Both the position numbers and the translations under genes were made by a program. The notes under the pieces are model-generated. The model did no database searches and was not told where the DNA came from. It saw only the letters and a list, made by a program, of their open reading frames with translations. Positions 51,172-59,568 of a stretch of DNA of 64,000 nt are shown one piece after another (positions within the stretch are counted from its first letter, which is position 1; every line of letters begins with the position of its first letter). Origin of the DNA: Shouchella hunanensis (lineage in GTDB: Bacteria > Bacillota > Bacilli > Bacillales > Bacillaceae_D); the NCBI RefSeq assembly GCF_028735875.1, contig NZ_CP117834.1, positions 2,530,001-2,594,000 on the forward strand, in the 5' to 3' direction.

Positions 51172-52014
51172 ATGCAAATTCAATTAAATCATGTAGAGAA
51201 ATCTTTCGAAAAAAATAAAAAACAATCGCTACATGTATTAAGCGATATTAACCTAACCATTAAAGAAGGAGATTTTATTTCATTATTAGGTCCTTCTGGA
51301 TGTGGAAAATCAACGATCCTTAATCTAATTGCCGGACTTGATACACCCTCTACTGGAGAAGTCATTGCAGGTGGGAAACAGGTGAAAAAACCAGGCAACG
51401 ACAGAGTGGTTGTCTTTCAAGAAGCTGGCCTTTTTCCATGGATGAATGTCCTTGACAATGTGACGTACGGCTTACGACTGAAAGGCGTATCAAAAGCAGA
51501 AAGTGAAGAAAAGGCAATCGAAGGATTGAAAACGGTGCATCTAGGAAATTTCACTAAATCTTTTCCACATGAGCTTTCTGGGGGAATGAAGCAGCGGGTG
51601 GCGATTGCTCGGGCACTCGTTATGGATCCGGATATTTTACTAATGGATGAACCGTTTGCTGCGTTAGACGAGCAAACACGAATGGTCTTGCATAAAGAAT
51701 TGCTTGAAATTTGGGCAAATACAGGTAAAACCATTCTATTCATTACTCATAATATTCGGGAAGCGGTGATGCTTTCCAATCGAATTGTACTTATGGGGAC
51801 GCGCCCAGGAAAAATAAAACGAGAATTCCCTGTTCAAGCTGCACTCCCAAGAGATCCTGCTGACAGCAATCTAGTTGATTTAGAACGAAGAATATTAGCT
51901 GAACTTGAAGAAGAAATGGAGAAAGTGTTGAAGGAGGAGTTTGGAGATGACTACAGCTATAAGACGGATCGTATTCATCGCGATGATCGTGGCTATATGG
52001 GAGATAACATCTAG
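51172..52014 (+). CDS. ATPase of a nitrate/sulfonate/taurine-type ABC importer (SsuB-like)
   Basis: About 280 residues. Walker A LLGPSGCGKST (about 40-50), signature LSGGMKQRVAIA and Walker B ILLMDEPFAALDEQT. The C-terminus is extended, running through the first 68 bases of the permease gene in another frame. ATG 51172 follows GGGGGTGCAAAG; an upstream in-frame start has no site. It powers import with the permease and binding protein downstream. Confidence 0.9.
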   Translation: MQIQLNHVEKSFEKNKKQSLHVLSDINLTIKEGDFISLLGPSGCGKSTILNLIAGLDTPSTGEVIAGGKQVKKPGNDRVVVFQEAGLFPWMNVLDNVTYGLRLKGVSKAESEEKAIEGLKTVHLGNFTKSFPHELSGGMKQRVAIARALVMDPDILLMDEPFAALDEQTRMVLHKELLEIWANTGKTILFITHNIREAVMLSNRIVLMGTRPGKIKREFPVQAALPRDPADSNLVDLERRILAELEEEMEKVLKEEFGDDYSYKTDRIHRDDRGYMGDNI

Positions 52015-52735
52015 GGTAGGTAACTTCCCGCCAGGCTCATTTCCACCTTTACTATTTCCGTTAGATCCCGGTGGTACAACGGTTATAAATACATTTGTAA
52101 GTGGACTCCTGTCTGGACAGATTTTAACAGCCACAGGAATTACATTAGGACGATTGTTACTCGGGTTTACCATTGCCATTATTGTCGGTCTTACATTAGG
52201 ATACTTAATTGCTCGATATAAACTCGTTGACGATACCCTCGGCTTTTTAGTGACGGCACTTCAATCAATACCAAGTATTGTCTGGCTTCCGCTTGCTATT
52301 ATTTGGTTTGGATACGGAAATGCCTCTTTACTATTTATCGTCACAATAGGGGCTACATGGACGGTGACAGTTAGTTCGAGCACGGGCTTTAAAAATGTTC
52401 CGACTCTCTATATGAACGTTGCCAAAACCCTCGGATCAGGAGGAAGTCATTTATTGCGAACGGTCATTTTACCCGCTTCAGTGCCTCATCTCATTTCAGG
52501 TGTACGGACAGCATGGGCATTTGCATGGCGTGCTATTATGGCAGGTGAACTATTTGTAGCTGCTGGTGGTCTTGGCTATTTATTAACAGTTGGCCGTTCG
52601 CTTGGCCAAATGGATTTAGTGCTTTCTGTCATGATTGTTATTGGTATTATTGGAACCATTGTGGATAACCTTGTGTTTTTACGTGTAGAGAGATCGGTAC
52701 AGAAAAAATGGGGATTAAAACCAGGTTTACATTAA
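51947..52735 (+). CDS. Permease of the nitrate/sulfonate/taurine-type ABC importer (SsuC-like)
   Basis: About 262 residues, six hydrophobic segments. The BPD_transp_1 EAA loop is seen around YMNVAKTLGSGGSHLLRTVI, then LPASVPHL, and AWRAIMAGELFVAAGGLGYL is characteristic of SsuC and TauC. ATG 51947 follows AAGGAGGAGTTTGGAG, and the gene overlaps the ATPase by 68 bases. That is longer than usual and implies tight coupling. The binding protein follows after 15 bp. Confidence 0.9.
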   Translation: MTTAIRRIVFIAMIVAIWEITSRVGNFPPGSFPPLLFPLDPGGTTVINTFVSGLLSGQILTATGITLGRLLLGFTIAIIVGLTLGYLIARYKLVDDTLGFLVTALQSIPSIVWLPLAIIWFGYGNASLLFIVTIGATWTVTVSSSTGFKNVPTLYMNVAKTLGSGGSHLLRTVILPASVPHLISGVRTAWAFAWRAIMAGELFVAAGGLGYLLTVGRSLGQMDLVLSVMIVIGIIGTIVDNLVFLRVERSVQKKWGLKPGLH

Positions 52736-52750
52736 AAGGAGAGACATGCT

Positions 52751-53722
52751 ATGAAAAAAGTAATACAAGGATCTTTACTTGCTTTAGGGGCTGGCATTAC
52801 ACTTGCAGCTTGCGGTAATAGTGCAACGGAAGGGGAAGTACGCATTGCCTATTTTCCTAACTTGACTCATATCTCCACAATTGTTGCATTAGAAAATGAC
52901 TATTTTGAAGAAGCATTTGGTGAAGATGCTCGTTTTACGACAATGACTGTACCAGATGGAGCGCAGTTTATGGAAGCAATGTCGGCAAATGAAATTGACA
53001 TCGGTACGGTGGGACCAGTGCCAGCAATGAATACGTACACAAGAAATCCAAGCCATTCCATTATTGCAGGGGCTGTGAACGGTGGAGCCGTTATTATGGC
53101 TCGTGCTGATTCAGGAGTAGAGTCTGTTGCAGATTTAGCAGGAAGAAATGTTGCCATCCCGACCATTGGTTCCACTCAAGATATCATGTTACGAAAAGAG
53201 TTAGCAGATGCAGGTGTTGACGCAGACGATATTAATTTTGTTCCGCAAGCACCAGCAGATACGTCGATTTTATTTTCACAAGGTGACGCTGATGCTGCTG
53301 CCACTCAAGAGCCTTGGGGTAGCTTTCTTGCAGATAATTTAGACGCCGCTTTTTTAGTTGATGCAGACGAATTTGCTTGGGGAGAGGATTCCACTAATAC
53401 GGTGGTAACCGCAAGTCATGAGTTTTTAGAGATAAATGAAGATTTAGCACGTGCCTACCTACGTGCACATACAGAAGCGGTCGAGTTTGTCGCTAACAAT
53501 CCTGATGAAGCGGCACAAATCTTTGTGGACCATATTCAAAGAGAAACTGGGAACGAATTAGACTACGACGAAATACGTCTTTCTCTGGAACGCTTATTTC
53601 CAACTGTGGATGTAAATGAACAGGTACTTCAAGAAATGGCTGCCATTAGTGAAGAAGCAGGACAAATGGCTAGTACGGACATTGATGGTCTTGTTGATTT
53701 ACAGTATGTAGAAAATGAATAA
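52751..53722 (+). CDS. Substrate-binding lipoprotein of the nitrate/sulfonate-type ABC importer
   Basis: 323 residues with lipoprotein signal (MKKVIQGSLLALGAGITLAAC; lipidated Cys at about 21). The NMT1/SsuA-type fold is shown by VRIAYFPNLTHISTIVALEN and NEIDIGTVGPVPAMN. The mature protein is strongly acidic. Ligands in this family are aliphatic sulfonates, taurine, nitrate or thiamine precursors; none is proven here. AAAAGGAGAGACATGCT precedes ATG. A terminator ends the operon. Confidence 0.87.
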   Translation: MKKVIQGSLLALGAGITLAACGNSATEGEVRIAYFPNLTHISTIVALENDYFEEAFGEDARFTTMTVPDGAQFMEAMSANEIDIGTVGPVPAMNTYTRNPSHSIIAGAVNGGAVIMARADSGVESVADLAGRNVAIPTIGSTQDIMLRKELADAGVDADDINFVPQAPADTSILFSQGDADAAATQEPWGSFLADNLDAAFLVDADEFAWGEDSTNTVVTASHEFLEINEDLARAYLRAHTEAVEFVANNPDEAAQIFVDHIQRETGNELDYDEIRLSLERLFPTVDVNEQVLQEMAAISEEAGQMASTDIDGLVDLQYVENE

Positions 53723-53731
53723 CGGAATTGA

Positions 53732-53762
53732 AACGCTTTAGCGAAAGCTAAGGCGTTTTTAT
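53732..53762 (+). terminator. Terminator of the sulfonate/nitrate-type ABC operon
   Basis: AACGCTTTAGC pairs with GCTAAGGCGTT (one wobble) around GAAA, followed by TTTTT. Confidence 0.85.
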
Positions 53763-53821
53763 TTTATAAAAATGAAACGTTGAGCAAACGGAAGCGTATA
53801 TTAGGGAGGGGGGAGTTGTAT

Positions 53822-54322
53822 ATGATTGAAATAGAGATTCCAGTTGTCCGGACAACGAGACTTGAAAAAGGGATGACAACGATAGCGGCCTTTCTATTGA
53901 TTGGCTTTTGGGTTGTGTTTATCGTTATCTATCCTAAGTTGCCGACGGAGGTACCCATTCATTCAGCTTCGTTTACTTCAGAGGCTTATACATATGGCAA
54001 TAAAGGATTATTCTTTTTACTGCCAGTTCTCACAACGGGTCTTTCACTCATGCTGTTTGCATTACGTTTTGTTCCCTCACTCTTTAATTTTCCGATTAAG
54101 GTAACAGAGGAGAACATTACGATCCTTATACAGTTAACACGAAATATGGTCGCTCAAACGAATGTCATCATGGTGCTGTTATTTTTATGTGTATTTATCG
54201 ATTTTTCATTTGTAGCATTTGATCAACCAATAGATGGTCTTGGCTTCCTTCAAATTGGATTGCTTGTGTATTCAGTAGCACTCGTTTTCTATTATTTCGT
54301 TATCATCATAAAAAAAGGCTAA
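53822..54322 (+). CDS. DUF1648-type membrane protein
   Basis: About 166 residues with four hydrophobic segments. The first is followed by YPKLPTEVPIHSASFTSEAY, which matches the DUF1648 pattern (PxLPxxVPxHW) common in bacillar membrane proteins near regulators. The usual HWN is altered to HSA. ATG 53822 follows GGAGGGGGGAGTTGTAT. Single gene. Function unknown. Confidence 0.7.
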   Translation: MIEIEIPVVRTTRLEKGMTTIAAFLLIGFWVVFIVIYPKLPTEVPIHSASFTSEAYTYGNKGLFFLLPVLTTGLSLMLFALRFVPSLFNFPIKVTEENITILIQLTRNMVAQTNVIMVLLFLCVFIDFSFVAFDQPIDGLGFLQIGLLVYSVALVFYYFVIIIKKG

Positions 54323-54347
54323 CAACAAAGCCGAGCAAAAGAAAAAA

Positions 54348-54375
54348 ATCTGCATAAATGATGCAGGTTTTTTGT
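54348..54375 (+). terminator. Terminator after the DUF1648-type gene
   Basis: CTGCAT pairs with ATGCAG around five bases, then GTTTTTTG. Confidence 0.75.
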
Positions 54376-54427
54376 TTTGCCTGCATAGATTCCTCTATAT
54401 GGATTTTTTTCTAAGGCGGTGTTTAAT

Positions 54428-55297
54428 CTGAAAGGAATTATACTGGCAGGAGGAAGTGGAACAAGGCTTTATCCTATAACGAAAGCTACGTCCAAACAGT
54501 TGCTTCCAATCTATGATAAACCAATGATTTATTACACCTTATCTTTACTCATGCTCGCAGGTATTAGGGAATTTCTACTCATTTCTACACCAGAAGATAC
54601 AGGACGTTACAAGCAAGTGTTGGGAGATGGTGCCCAGCTCGGACTTTCAATTCAATACGAGATTCAACCAGAACCTGGGGGATTAGCGCAAGCGTTTATT
54701 ATTGGTGAGAGGTTCATAGGGACATCGAATGTCACTCTTGTACTAGGGGATAATCTGTTTTACGGACACGGTTTACCAGATCGCTTAAAGAAGGCGATGC
54801 AACAAAACAAGGGAGCAACAGTATTCGGCTACTACGTAAGTGATCCAGAGCGATTCGGTGTTGTTGACTTTGATGAAAAGGGTGAAGCCATTTCAATCGA
54901 AGAAAAACCAACTCAGCCAAAATCGAATTATGCAGTAACAGGACTCTATGTCTTCGATCATCGTGTTGTTGAATATGCAAAAGCGATCAAGCCATCAGCT
55001 CGAGGAGAATTGGAAATCACAGATGTAAATGTTATGTATTTAAACCAGGGGCAATTGCATGTAGAGAAATTAGGAAGAGGAACAGCATGGTTAGATACTG
55101 GCACCCATGAATCGTTGCTCGAGGCTTCGCAATTTATTCATACTGTAGAAAAACGTCAAAGTTTAAAAATTGCATGCATTGAGGAGATTGCTTTTCGAAT
55201 GAAGTATATATCAAAAGAAGAATTACTTACACTTGCACAACCGCTAAAGAAAAATGAGTATGGTCAGTATTTGTTGCGTATAGCAAAAGGAGGGTGA
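54428..55297 (+). CDS. rfbA: Glucose-1-phosphate thymidylyltransferase RfbA (RmlA)
   Basis: About 289 residues. The nucleotidyltransferase signature [20 protein letters not shown] is at the very start, followed by [15 protein letters not shown] and later [11 protein letters not shown] and EEKP. It makes dTDP-glucose from dTTP and glucose 1-phosphate. Family proteins begin MKGIILAGG; that position here is CTG 54428, with AAGGCGGTG six bases upstream. GTG 54419 overlaps that site, so CTG may be the true start. First of four dTDP-rhamnose genes. Confidence 0.92.
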   Translation: MKGIILAGGSGTRLYPITKATSKQLLPIYDKPMIYYTLSLLMLAGIREFLLISTPEDTGRYKQVLGDGAQLGLSIQYEIQPEPGGLAQAFIIGERFIGTSNVTLVLGDNLFYGHGLPDRLKKAMQQNKGATVFGYYVSDPERFGVVDFDEKGEAISIEEKPTQPKSNYAVTGLYVFDHRVVEYAKAIKPSARGELEITDVNVMYLNQGQLHVEKLGRGTAWLDTGTHESLLEASQFIHTVEKRQSLKIACIEEIAFRMKYISKEELLTLAQPLKKNEYGQYLLRIAKGG

Positions 55298-55300
55298 ACA

Positions 55301-55846
55301 ATGGAGGTACATGAAACAAAATTAGAAGGTGTCTATTTACTAGAACCAAATGTGTACGCAGATGACAGAGGCTATTTTGTGGAAACCTATAACGAAAATG
55401 TGTTTAAAAAGGCAGGCATTAAAGAAGTGTTTCTGCAAGATAATCAATCGTTATCAAAACAAGCAGGAACGTTGAGGGGTCTCCATTATCAGTTAAACCC
55501 TGATTCACAATTAAAAGTAGTTCGATGTGTTACAGGAGCAATTTTTGATGTAGCTGTTGACATTCGTAAAAAATCACCAACGTACAAACAGTGGGTAGGG
55601 GTCGTTTTAAGTGAGCACAATCAGAGACAGCTTCTCGTGCCAAAGGGATTCGCGCATGGATTTTGCACGCTAGTGGACCATACAACAGTTGCCTATAAAG
55701 TGGATCAACTCTACTCGCCACTTCATGATCGGGGTATTCGCTGGAATGATCCAGAGCTTGCAATCGAGTGGCCGTGTAGTCAACCTATTTTGTCTAAAAA
55801 AGACCGTGCGCATCCGCTGCTTCATAAAGCAGAAACTAATTTTTAA
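55301..55846 (+). CDS. rfbC: dTDP-4-dehydrorhamnose 3,5-epimerase RfbC (RmlC)
   Basis: 181 residues of the cupin-fold RmlC family. Visible: DDRGYFVETYNENVF, LRGLHYQ (catalytic His near 64) and PKGFAHGFCTL, with the catalytic Tyr in the following stretch. It epimerises C3 and C5 of dTDP-4-keto-6-deoxyglucose. It starts three bases after rfbA behind AAGGAGGGTGAACA and ends 12 bp before rfbB. The order rfbA-C-B-D is common in bacilli. Confidence 0.95.
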   Translation: MEVHETKLEGVYLLEPNVYADDRGYFVETYNENVFKKAGIKEVFLQDNQSLSKQAGTLRGLHYQLNPDSQLKVVRCVTGAIFDVAVDIRKKSPTYKQWVGVVLSEHNQRQLLVPKGFAHGFCTLVDHTTVAYKVDQLYSPLHDRGIRWNDPELAIEWPCSQPILSKKDRAHPLLHKAETNF

Positions 55847-55858
55847 AGGGGAATGATC

Positions 55859-56845
55859 ATGAATCTACTGATTACAGGAGGAGCAGGGTTTATTGGTAGT
55901 GCATTTGTGCGGTTACTCGCTAAAGATTATCCAGAAGACAATCTGATTGTGTATGATAAGCTAACGTACGCCGGTAATCTCGATAACTTAAAACGAGTGC
56001 GTAACGCTATTCGCTTTATACAAGGGGACATCTGCGATAGTCATCAAATAGAAAGCGTATTTTCTACTTATGACATAGATGCCGTTGTTCACTTTGCTGC
56101 AGAGTCTCATGTAGATCGCAGTATTGTCAATCCAGGTGCATTTGTACATACAAATATGTATGGCACGCAACTATTATTACATGCAGCTAAACGCGCCGAT
56201 GTGAAGAAGTTTGTACAAGTATCGACAGATGAAGTTTACGGTAGTTTAGGAGAGACAGGATTTTTTACAGAAGAAACGCCATTGCAACCGAATAGCCCTT
56301 ATTCGGCGAGTAAGGCAGGAGCAGATTTATTAGTGCGCTCCTATTACGAAACATTTGGAATGAATGTAAACATAACACGGTGCTCAAATAATTATGGACC
56401 CTATCATTTTCCCGAAAAATTAATTCCACTTATGGTAACAAACGCGTTGCGAAATAAGCCGCTTCCTATTTATGGAGATGGTCATCAAGTACGAGACTGG
56501 CTCCATGTAGACGATCATTGTCGAGGTGTTAATTCCGTATTACGTAATGGTAAGCCTGGTGAAGTTTACAACATCGGTGGGCGAAATGAACGAACGAATA
56601 TTGAGATTGTCCAGCGGATTGTCCAGACATTAGGCGTATCAGAAGCCCTTATTCATCATGTGGATGATCGACTTGGTCATGATTTTCGTTATGCTATTGA
56701 TGCGTCAAAAATTGAAAGAGAGCTTGGCTGGAAAGCAACATACTCTTTTAATGAAGGATTAGCGGAAACGATCGATTGGTATATTCAAAATAAAAAGTGG
56801 TGGCAGGATGTGTTATCAGGTGCGTATCGGGGGCATACACTATGA
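55859..56845 (+). CDS. rfbB: dTDP-glucose 4,6-dehydratase RfbB (RmlB)
   Basis: About 328 residues of the extended SDR family. LLITGGAGFIGSAFVRLL binds NAD, VSTDEVYGSLG holds catalytic Thr-Asp-Glu residues, and YSASKAGADL is the catalytic Tyr-x-x-x-Lys. NNYGPYHFPEKLIPLM is diagnostic for RmlB. ATG 55859 follows AAGGGGA by six bases. The stop overlaps rfbD as ATGA. Confidence 0.95.
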   Translation: MNLLITGGAGFIGSAFVRLLAKDYPEDNLIVYDKLTYAGNLDNLKRVRNAIRFIQGDICDSHQIESVFSTYDIDAVVHFAAESHVDRSIVNPGAFVHTNMYGTQLLLHAAKRADVKKFVQVSTDEVYGSLGETGFFTEETPLQPNSPYSASKAGADLLVRSYYETFGMNVNITRCSNNYGPYHFPEKLIPLMVTNALRNKPLPIYGDGHQVRDWLHVDDHCRGVNSVLRNGKPGEVYNIGGRNERTNIEIVQRIVQTLGVSEALIHHVDDRLGHDFRYAIDASKIERELGWKATYSFNEGLAETIDWYIQNKKWWQDVLSGAYRGHTL

Positions 56846-57696
56846 AGCTTCTTGTAACAGGAGCCGGCGGGCAACTAGGTTCAGCTATTTTAGCTTTAGC
56901 TACATCACAACAGATTCCATGTATTGGGTTGACAAGGGGAGAGCTTGATATTACAGATGTTCGTAAAGTGGAAAGTGTGCTGACCACCATTCAACCTGAC
57001 GTCATCATCCATTGTGCTGCCTACACACAAGTGGATCAAGCGGAAGAAGATGAGATGGAGGCGTATCGAGTGAATGCAGCTGGAACTCGGAATCTCTGTG
57101 TTGTAGCAGAGCAACTAGCCGCAGTTTTTGTGTACGTAAGCACAGACTATGTCTTTGACGGTAGCGCAAAAGAGCCAATTGATGAATGGACCCCGCCTGC
57201 GCCACTCGGCGTATATGGGCGATCCAAGCTCGCAGGTGAACAAGCTGTCCAACAATTTCATTCAAAGTTCTTTATTGTTCGGACATCATGGGTCTTTGGA
57301 CATCGTGGAAAAAACTTTGTGAAAACGATGCTGGCTTTGGCTGAAAAAGAATCTCCTTGCCATGTTGTTGATGACCAAATTGGTTCACCAACCTATGCAC
57401 CTGATCTTGCCGAAATGCTTTTTGCACTCATCGGGACAAAACGATATGGCATTTACCATGTGTCTAATAGCGGTAGCTGTTCATGGTACGAGTTTGCCCA
57501 TGAGATTTTTATGAAGCAGGGAGTTGCTGAATTAGTAAAACCTTGCGCAACAATCGATTATCCTACTGTAGCATCTCGTCCTGCATATTCTGTATTTGCT
57601 CATAAAAATTTGCAGTTAAATCAATTCCCACCAATGCGAAACTGGCGCGAGGCTATTCATGCATTTCTAGATTGTGAAAAAGATAAGAGTTTGTGA
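56842..57696 (+). CDS. rfbD: dTDP-4-dehydrorhamnose reductase RfbD (RmlD)
   Basis: About 284 residues. LLVTGAGGQLGSAIL binds NADPH; STDYVFDGSAKEPIDEW and YGRSKLAGEQAV are RmlD hallmarks. It performs the final reduction to dTDP-L-rhamnose. ATG 56842 is coupled to rfbB by a 4-base overlap; the frame is open upstream within rfbB but without a site. No rhamnosyltransferase follows, so the sugar is probably used by envelope genes elsewhere. Confidence 0.95.
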   Translation: MKLLVTGAGGQLGSAILALATSQQIPCIGLTRGELDITDVRKVESVLTTIQPDVIIHCAAYTQVDQAEEDEMEAYRVNAAGTRNLCVVAEQLAAVFVYVSTDYVFDGSAKEPIDEWTPPAPLGVYGRSKLAGEQAVQQFHSKFFIVRTSWVFGHRGKNFVKTMLALAEKESPCHVVDDQIGSPTYAPDLAEMLFALIGTKRYGIYHVSNSGSCSWYEFAHEIFMKQGVAELVKPCATIDYPTVASRPAYSVFAHKNLQLNQFPPMRNWREAIHAFLDCEKDKSL

Positions 57697-57770
57697 GAAA
57701 ATTTACATTTATAGACGATTCAATATCAAAAAAGCGTATAATGGACGGAACAAAAAAATGAGGTGAGTCT

Positions 57771-58340
57771 TTGTCACGTCCCGTAAAAGTTACGATTTTC
57801 AGCCTTTTTCTACTCATAGCAGTGTCTGTCATTGCGTTTTCAAGTTCTACACCATACGGAAATCAAGATATACGTGGTATATTAAGTCATCTACCGATTC
57901 AGTGGATTGAACAAACAAGAATTGCTCACATTTCGTTTCCATATGGCGAGCGAGTGATTAGTTTAGAGTATTTGTCAGTAGAATCATTTGTGGAGTTTTT
58001 TCTTCGGAAAGCGGCTCATTTCTTCTCATTTTTATTTATTGGTTTGATTGGCACACGGCTACTTGCTTACTTTACACGCCTACGTTACGCTAGTGCAATG
58101 TCGCTATTTTTTGTTGTTTTTTACGCAAGTATTGATGAATACAGACAGTCTTTTACCCCAGGTCGGTCACCGATGATTGAGGATGTACTGGTAGATACGA
58201 TGGGTGGTCTGGTAGGTATTTTGATTGCTATGTTTTGGATTGTGTACGTACGCTCAATCAAACCATGTGAAGAATGTGGAAATAGTCAAACGAAAACCCA
58301 TGTTCACAAGAAATGGGAAGACATAAGAAAACAAGCCTAG
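57771..58340 (+). CDS. VanZ-like family membrane protein
   Basis: 189 residues, about four hydrophobic segments. The VanZ-type pattern is FLRKAAHFFSFLFIGLIGTR, and later SIDEYRQSFTPGRSPMIEDV, then DTMGGLVG. VanZ proteins are implicated in low-level teicoplanin resistance, but most homologues have unknown roles. A C-terminal tail has a CEEC pair. TTG 57771 follows GAGGTGAGTC. A TATAAT at 57737-57742 may be part of its promoter. Confidence 0.82.
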   Translation: MSRPVKVTIFSLFLLIAVSVIAFSSSTPYGNQDIRGILSHLPIQWIEQTRIAHISFPYGERVISLEYLSVESFVEFFLRKAAHFFSFLFIGLIGTRLLAYFTRLRYASAMSLFFVVFYASIDEYRQSFTPGRSPMIEDVLVDTMGGLVGILIAMFWIVYVRSIKPCEECGNSQTKTHVHKKWEDIRKQA

Positions 58341-58342
58341 TA

Positions 58343-58377
58343 ATTACTCTCTCTTGTAAAGGAGAGAGTAATTTTTG
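58343..58377 (+). terminator. Terminator after the vanZ-like gene
   Basis: ATTACTCTCTC pairs perfectly with GAGAGAGTAAT around eight bases, then TTTTTG. Confidence 0.88.
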
Positions 58378-58383
58378 TTTACA

Positions 58384-58416
58384 CGAAAAAGACTTACCGT
58401 TCACGAGATCGGTAAG
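58384..58416 (-). terminator. Terminator of the converging membrane protein gene
   Basis: On the minus strand CTTACCG pairs with CGGTAAG around ten bases, followed by TCTTTTTC. Confidence 0.75.
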
Positions 58417-58427
58417 CGGCAAGTGAT

Positions 58428-59102
58428 TTAGGAGCTAACTTGTTTCTCAAACTCAGCTGCTTTTTCATACATTTTTGAAAAACGGCGTTCTCCGTTGTAC
58501 TGGTAAAAACGATATTGCTGAAGTACGTGCTGTTGTTCCAATTCAAATAAGTTAATCGCTTCTTTCATGGAGTCTGCCCGTTGATGAAGAAAATAAGTTT
58601 CAAATTTTGCTAGCGCATACGTCTTTAAATAGTACATAGGAATAGTGGTTTGGTCGGTTAGTGTATGCTTCAGCTCGTATTCTACTTCTTTCGCTTCTTT
58701 TAAAGCCAGTAATACTTCATTTTCTTTATGATCATAATGAAGCCAACGCTTAAACAACTTATTTATACTCCAAATCAGAAGGAAGTAAGCTAGAATAGGC
58801 ATGAAAACAAAAAGAACAAACAGACTGATGACTGAAATGAACAGTATATCGATACGAGAAAAGAGTTGATAAATGGTGATAAGCGAGGCTGAAAAAACGG
58901 TGTGAAAGACGAATAGATACACTAAAATGGAAACGGCAAACAAGCTGTTTAAGTCTTTAACGTGATACAAACTACGTAAAGGACCTCGTTCAAGTTGTTG
59001 TTGTTTTGCTTCCAAATCTTTTTGTTGCTCTAGAATGTCTTCGATCTTTTTTGCTAAAGGGGTAATACGTTGAATATGGGAGAGGCATTGAGTGTTTTGC
59101 AT
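58428..59102 (-). CDS. Two-helix membrane protein with coiled-coil ends
   Basis: 224 residues. An N-terminal charged helix (KKIEDILEQQKDLEAKQQQL) precedes two hydrophobic segments (about 53-80 and 88-112), and a long cytoplasmic helical part follows (EVLLALKEAKEVEYELKHTL). I recognise no family. GGAAGGTGGCAAC precedes ATG. Neighbouring genes give no hint. Its own terminator lies downstream. Confidence 0.6.
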   Translation of the reverse strand: MQNTQCLSHIQRITPLAKKIEDILEQQKDLEAKQQQLERGPLRSLYHVKDLNSLFAVSILVYLFVFHTVFSASLITIYQLFSRIDILFISVISLFVLFVFMPILAYFLLIWSINKLFKRWLHYDHKENEVLLALKEAKEVEYELKHTLTDQTTIPMYYLKTYALAKFETYFLHQRADSMKEAINLFELEQQHVLQQYRFYQYNGERRFSKMYEKAAEFEKQVSS

Positions 59103-59237
59103 GTTGCCACCTTCCTTCTTGTCCTAGTTATTCTATACGTATGTAGAAATGAATCTCACCATGACTGAAAAGAAACTTTCATATGAAGAAGTTTTTCGCA
59201 TATATATGGAAGGGCAAATAAAGAGGAGGAAGACTTT

Positions 59238-59489
59238 ATGGAAAAGACAGTAAAAGTAGGGTTATCCCAAGGGTTGCACGCTTCTAATGCTGCGGCACTA
59301 GTAGAAAGAGCGAGTCAATTTAAGGCAGATGTTCATTTGAAAAAAGGGAATTCGATTATTAATGTTAAGAGTATTCTCGGTTTAATGAGCATCGTGTTAA
59401 AGCCAGGAGACGACGTTCAGCTAACGGCTGACGGGCCTGATGAGGAAGAAGCAATAGCAGCTATTGAGGATTTTCTTACCCACAAGTAA
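59238..59489 (+). CDS. Atypical HPr-family phosphocarrier-like protein
   Basis: 83 residues with the full HPr fold. The active-site loop reads GLHASNAA: the His that PTS enzyme I phosphorylates is kept (His14), but the next Arg and Pro of GIHARPAT are Ser and Asn. The regulatory serine site is kept in NVKSILGLMS (Ser about 45). It is neither a standard HPr nor a Crh, which has Gln in place of His. It may be a regulatory homologue acting with CcpA. GAGGAGGAAGACTTT precedes ATG. Own terminator. Confidence 0.78.
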   Translation: MEKTVKVGLSQGLHASNAAALVERASQFKADVHLKKGNSIINVKSILGLMSIVLKPGDDVQLTADGPDEEEAIAAIEDFLTHK

Positions 59490-59493
59490 AAGC

Positions 59494-59528
59494 TGAAAAA
59501 CGTAGGCTGGGGCTAGCCTGCGTTTTTC
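59494..59528 (+). terminator. Terminator after the HPr-like gene
   Basis: AAAAACGTAGGCT pairs with AGCCTGCGTTTTT (one wobble) across five or six bases, ending in T. Confidence 0.82.
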
Positions 59529-59568
59529 GTCGTTATGACCAAAGCGTCAACCTAAGAATGGGAAACTA

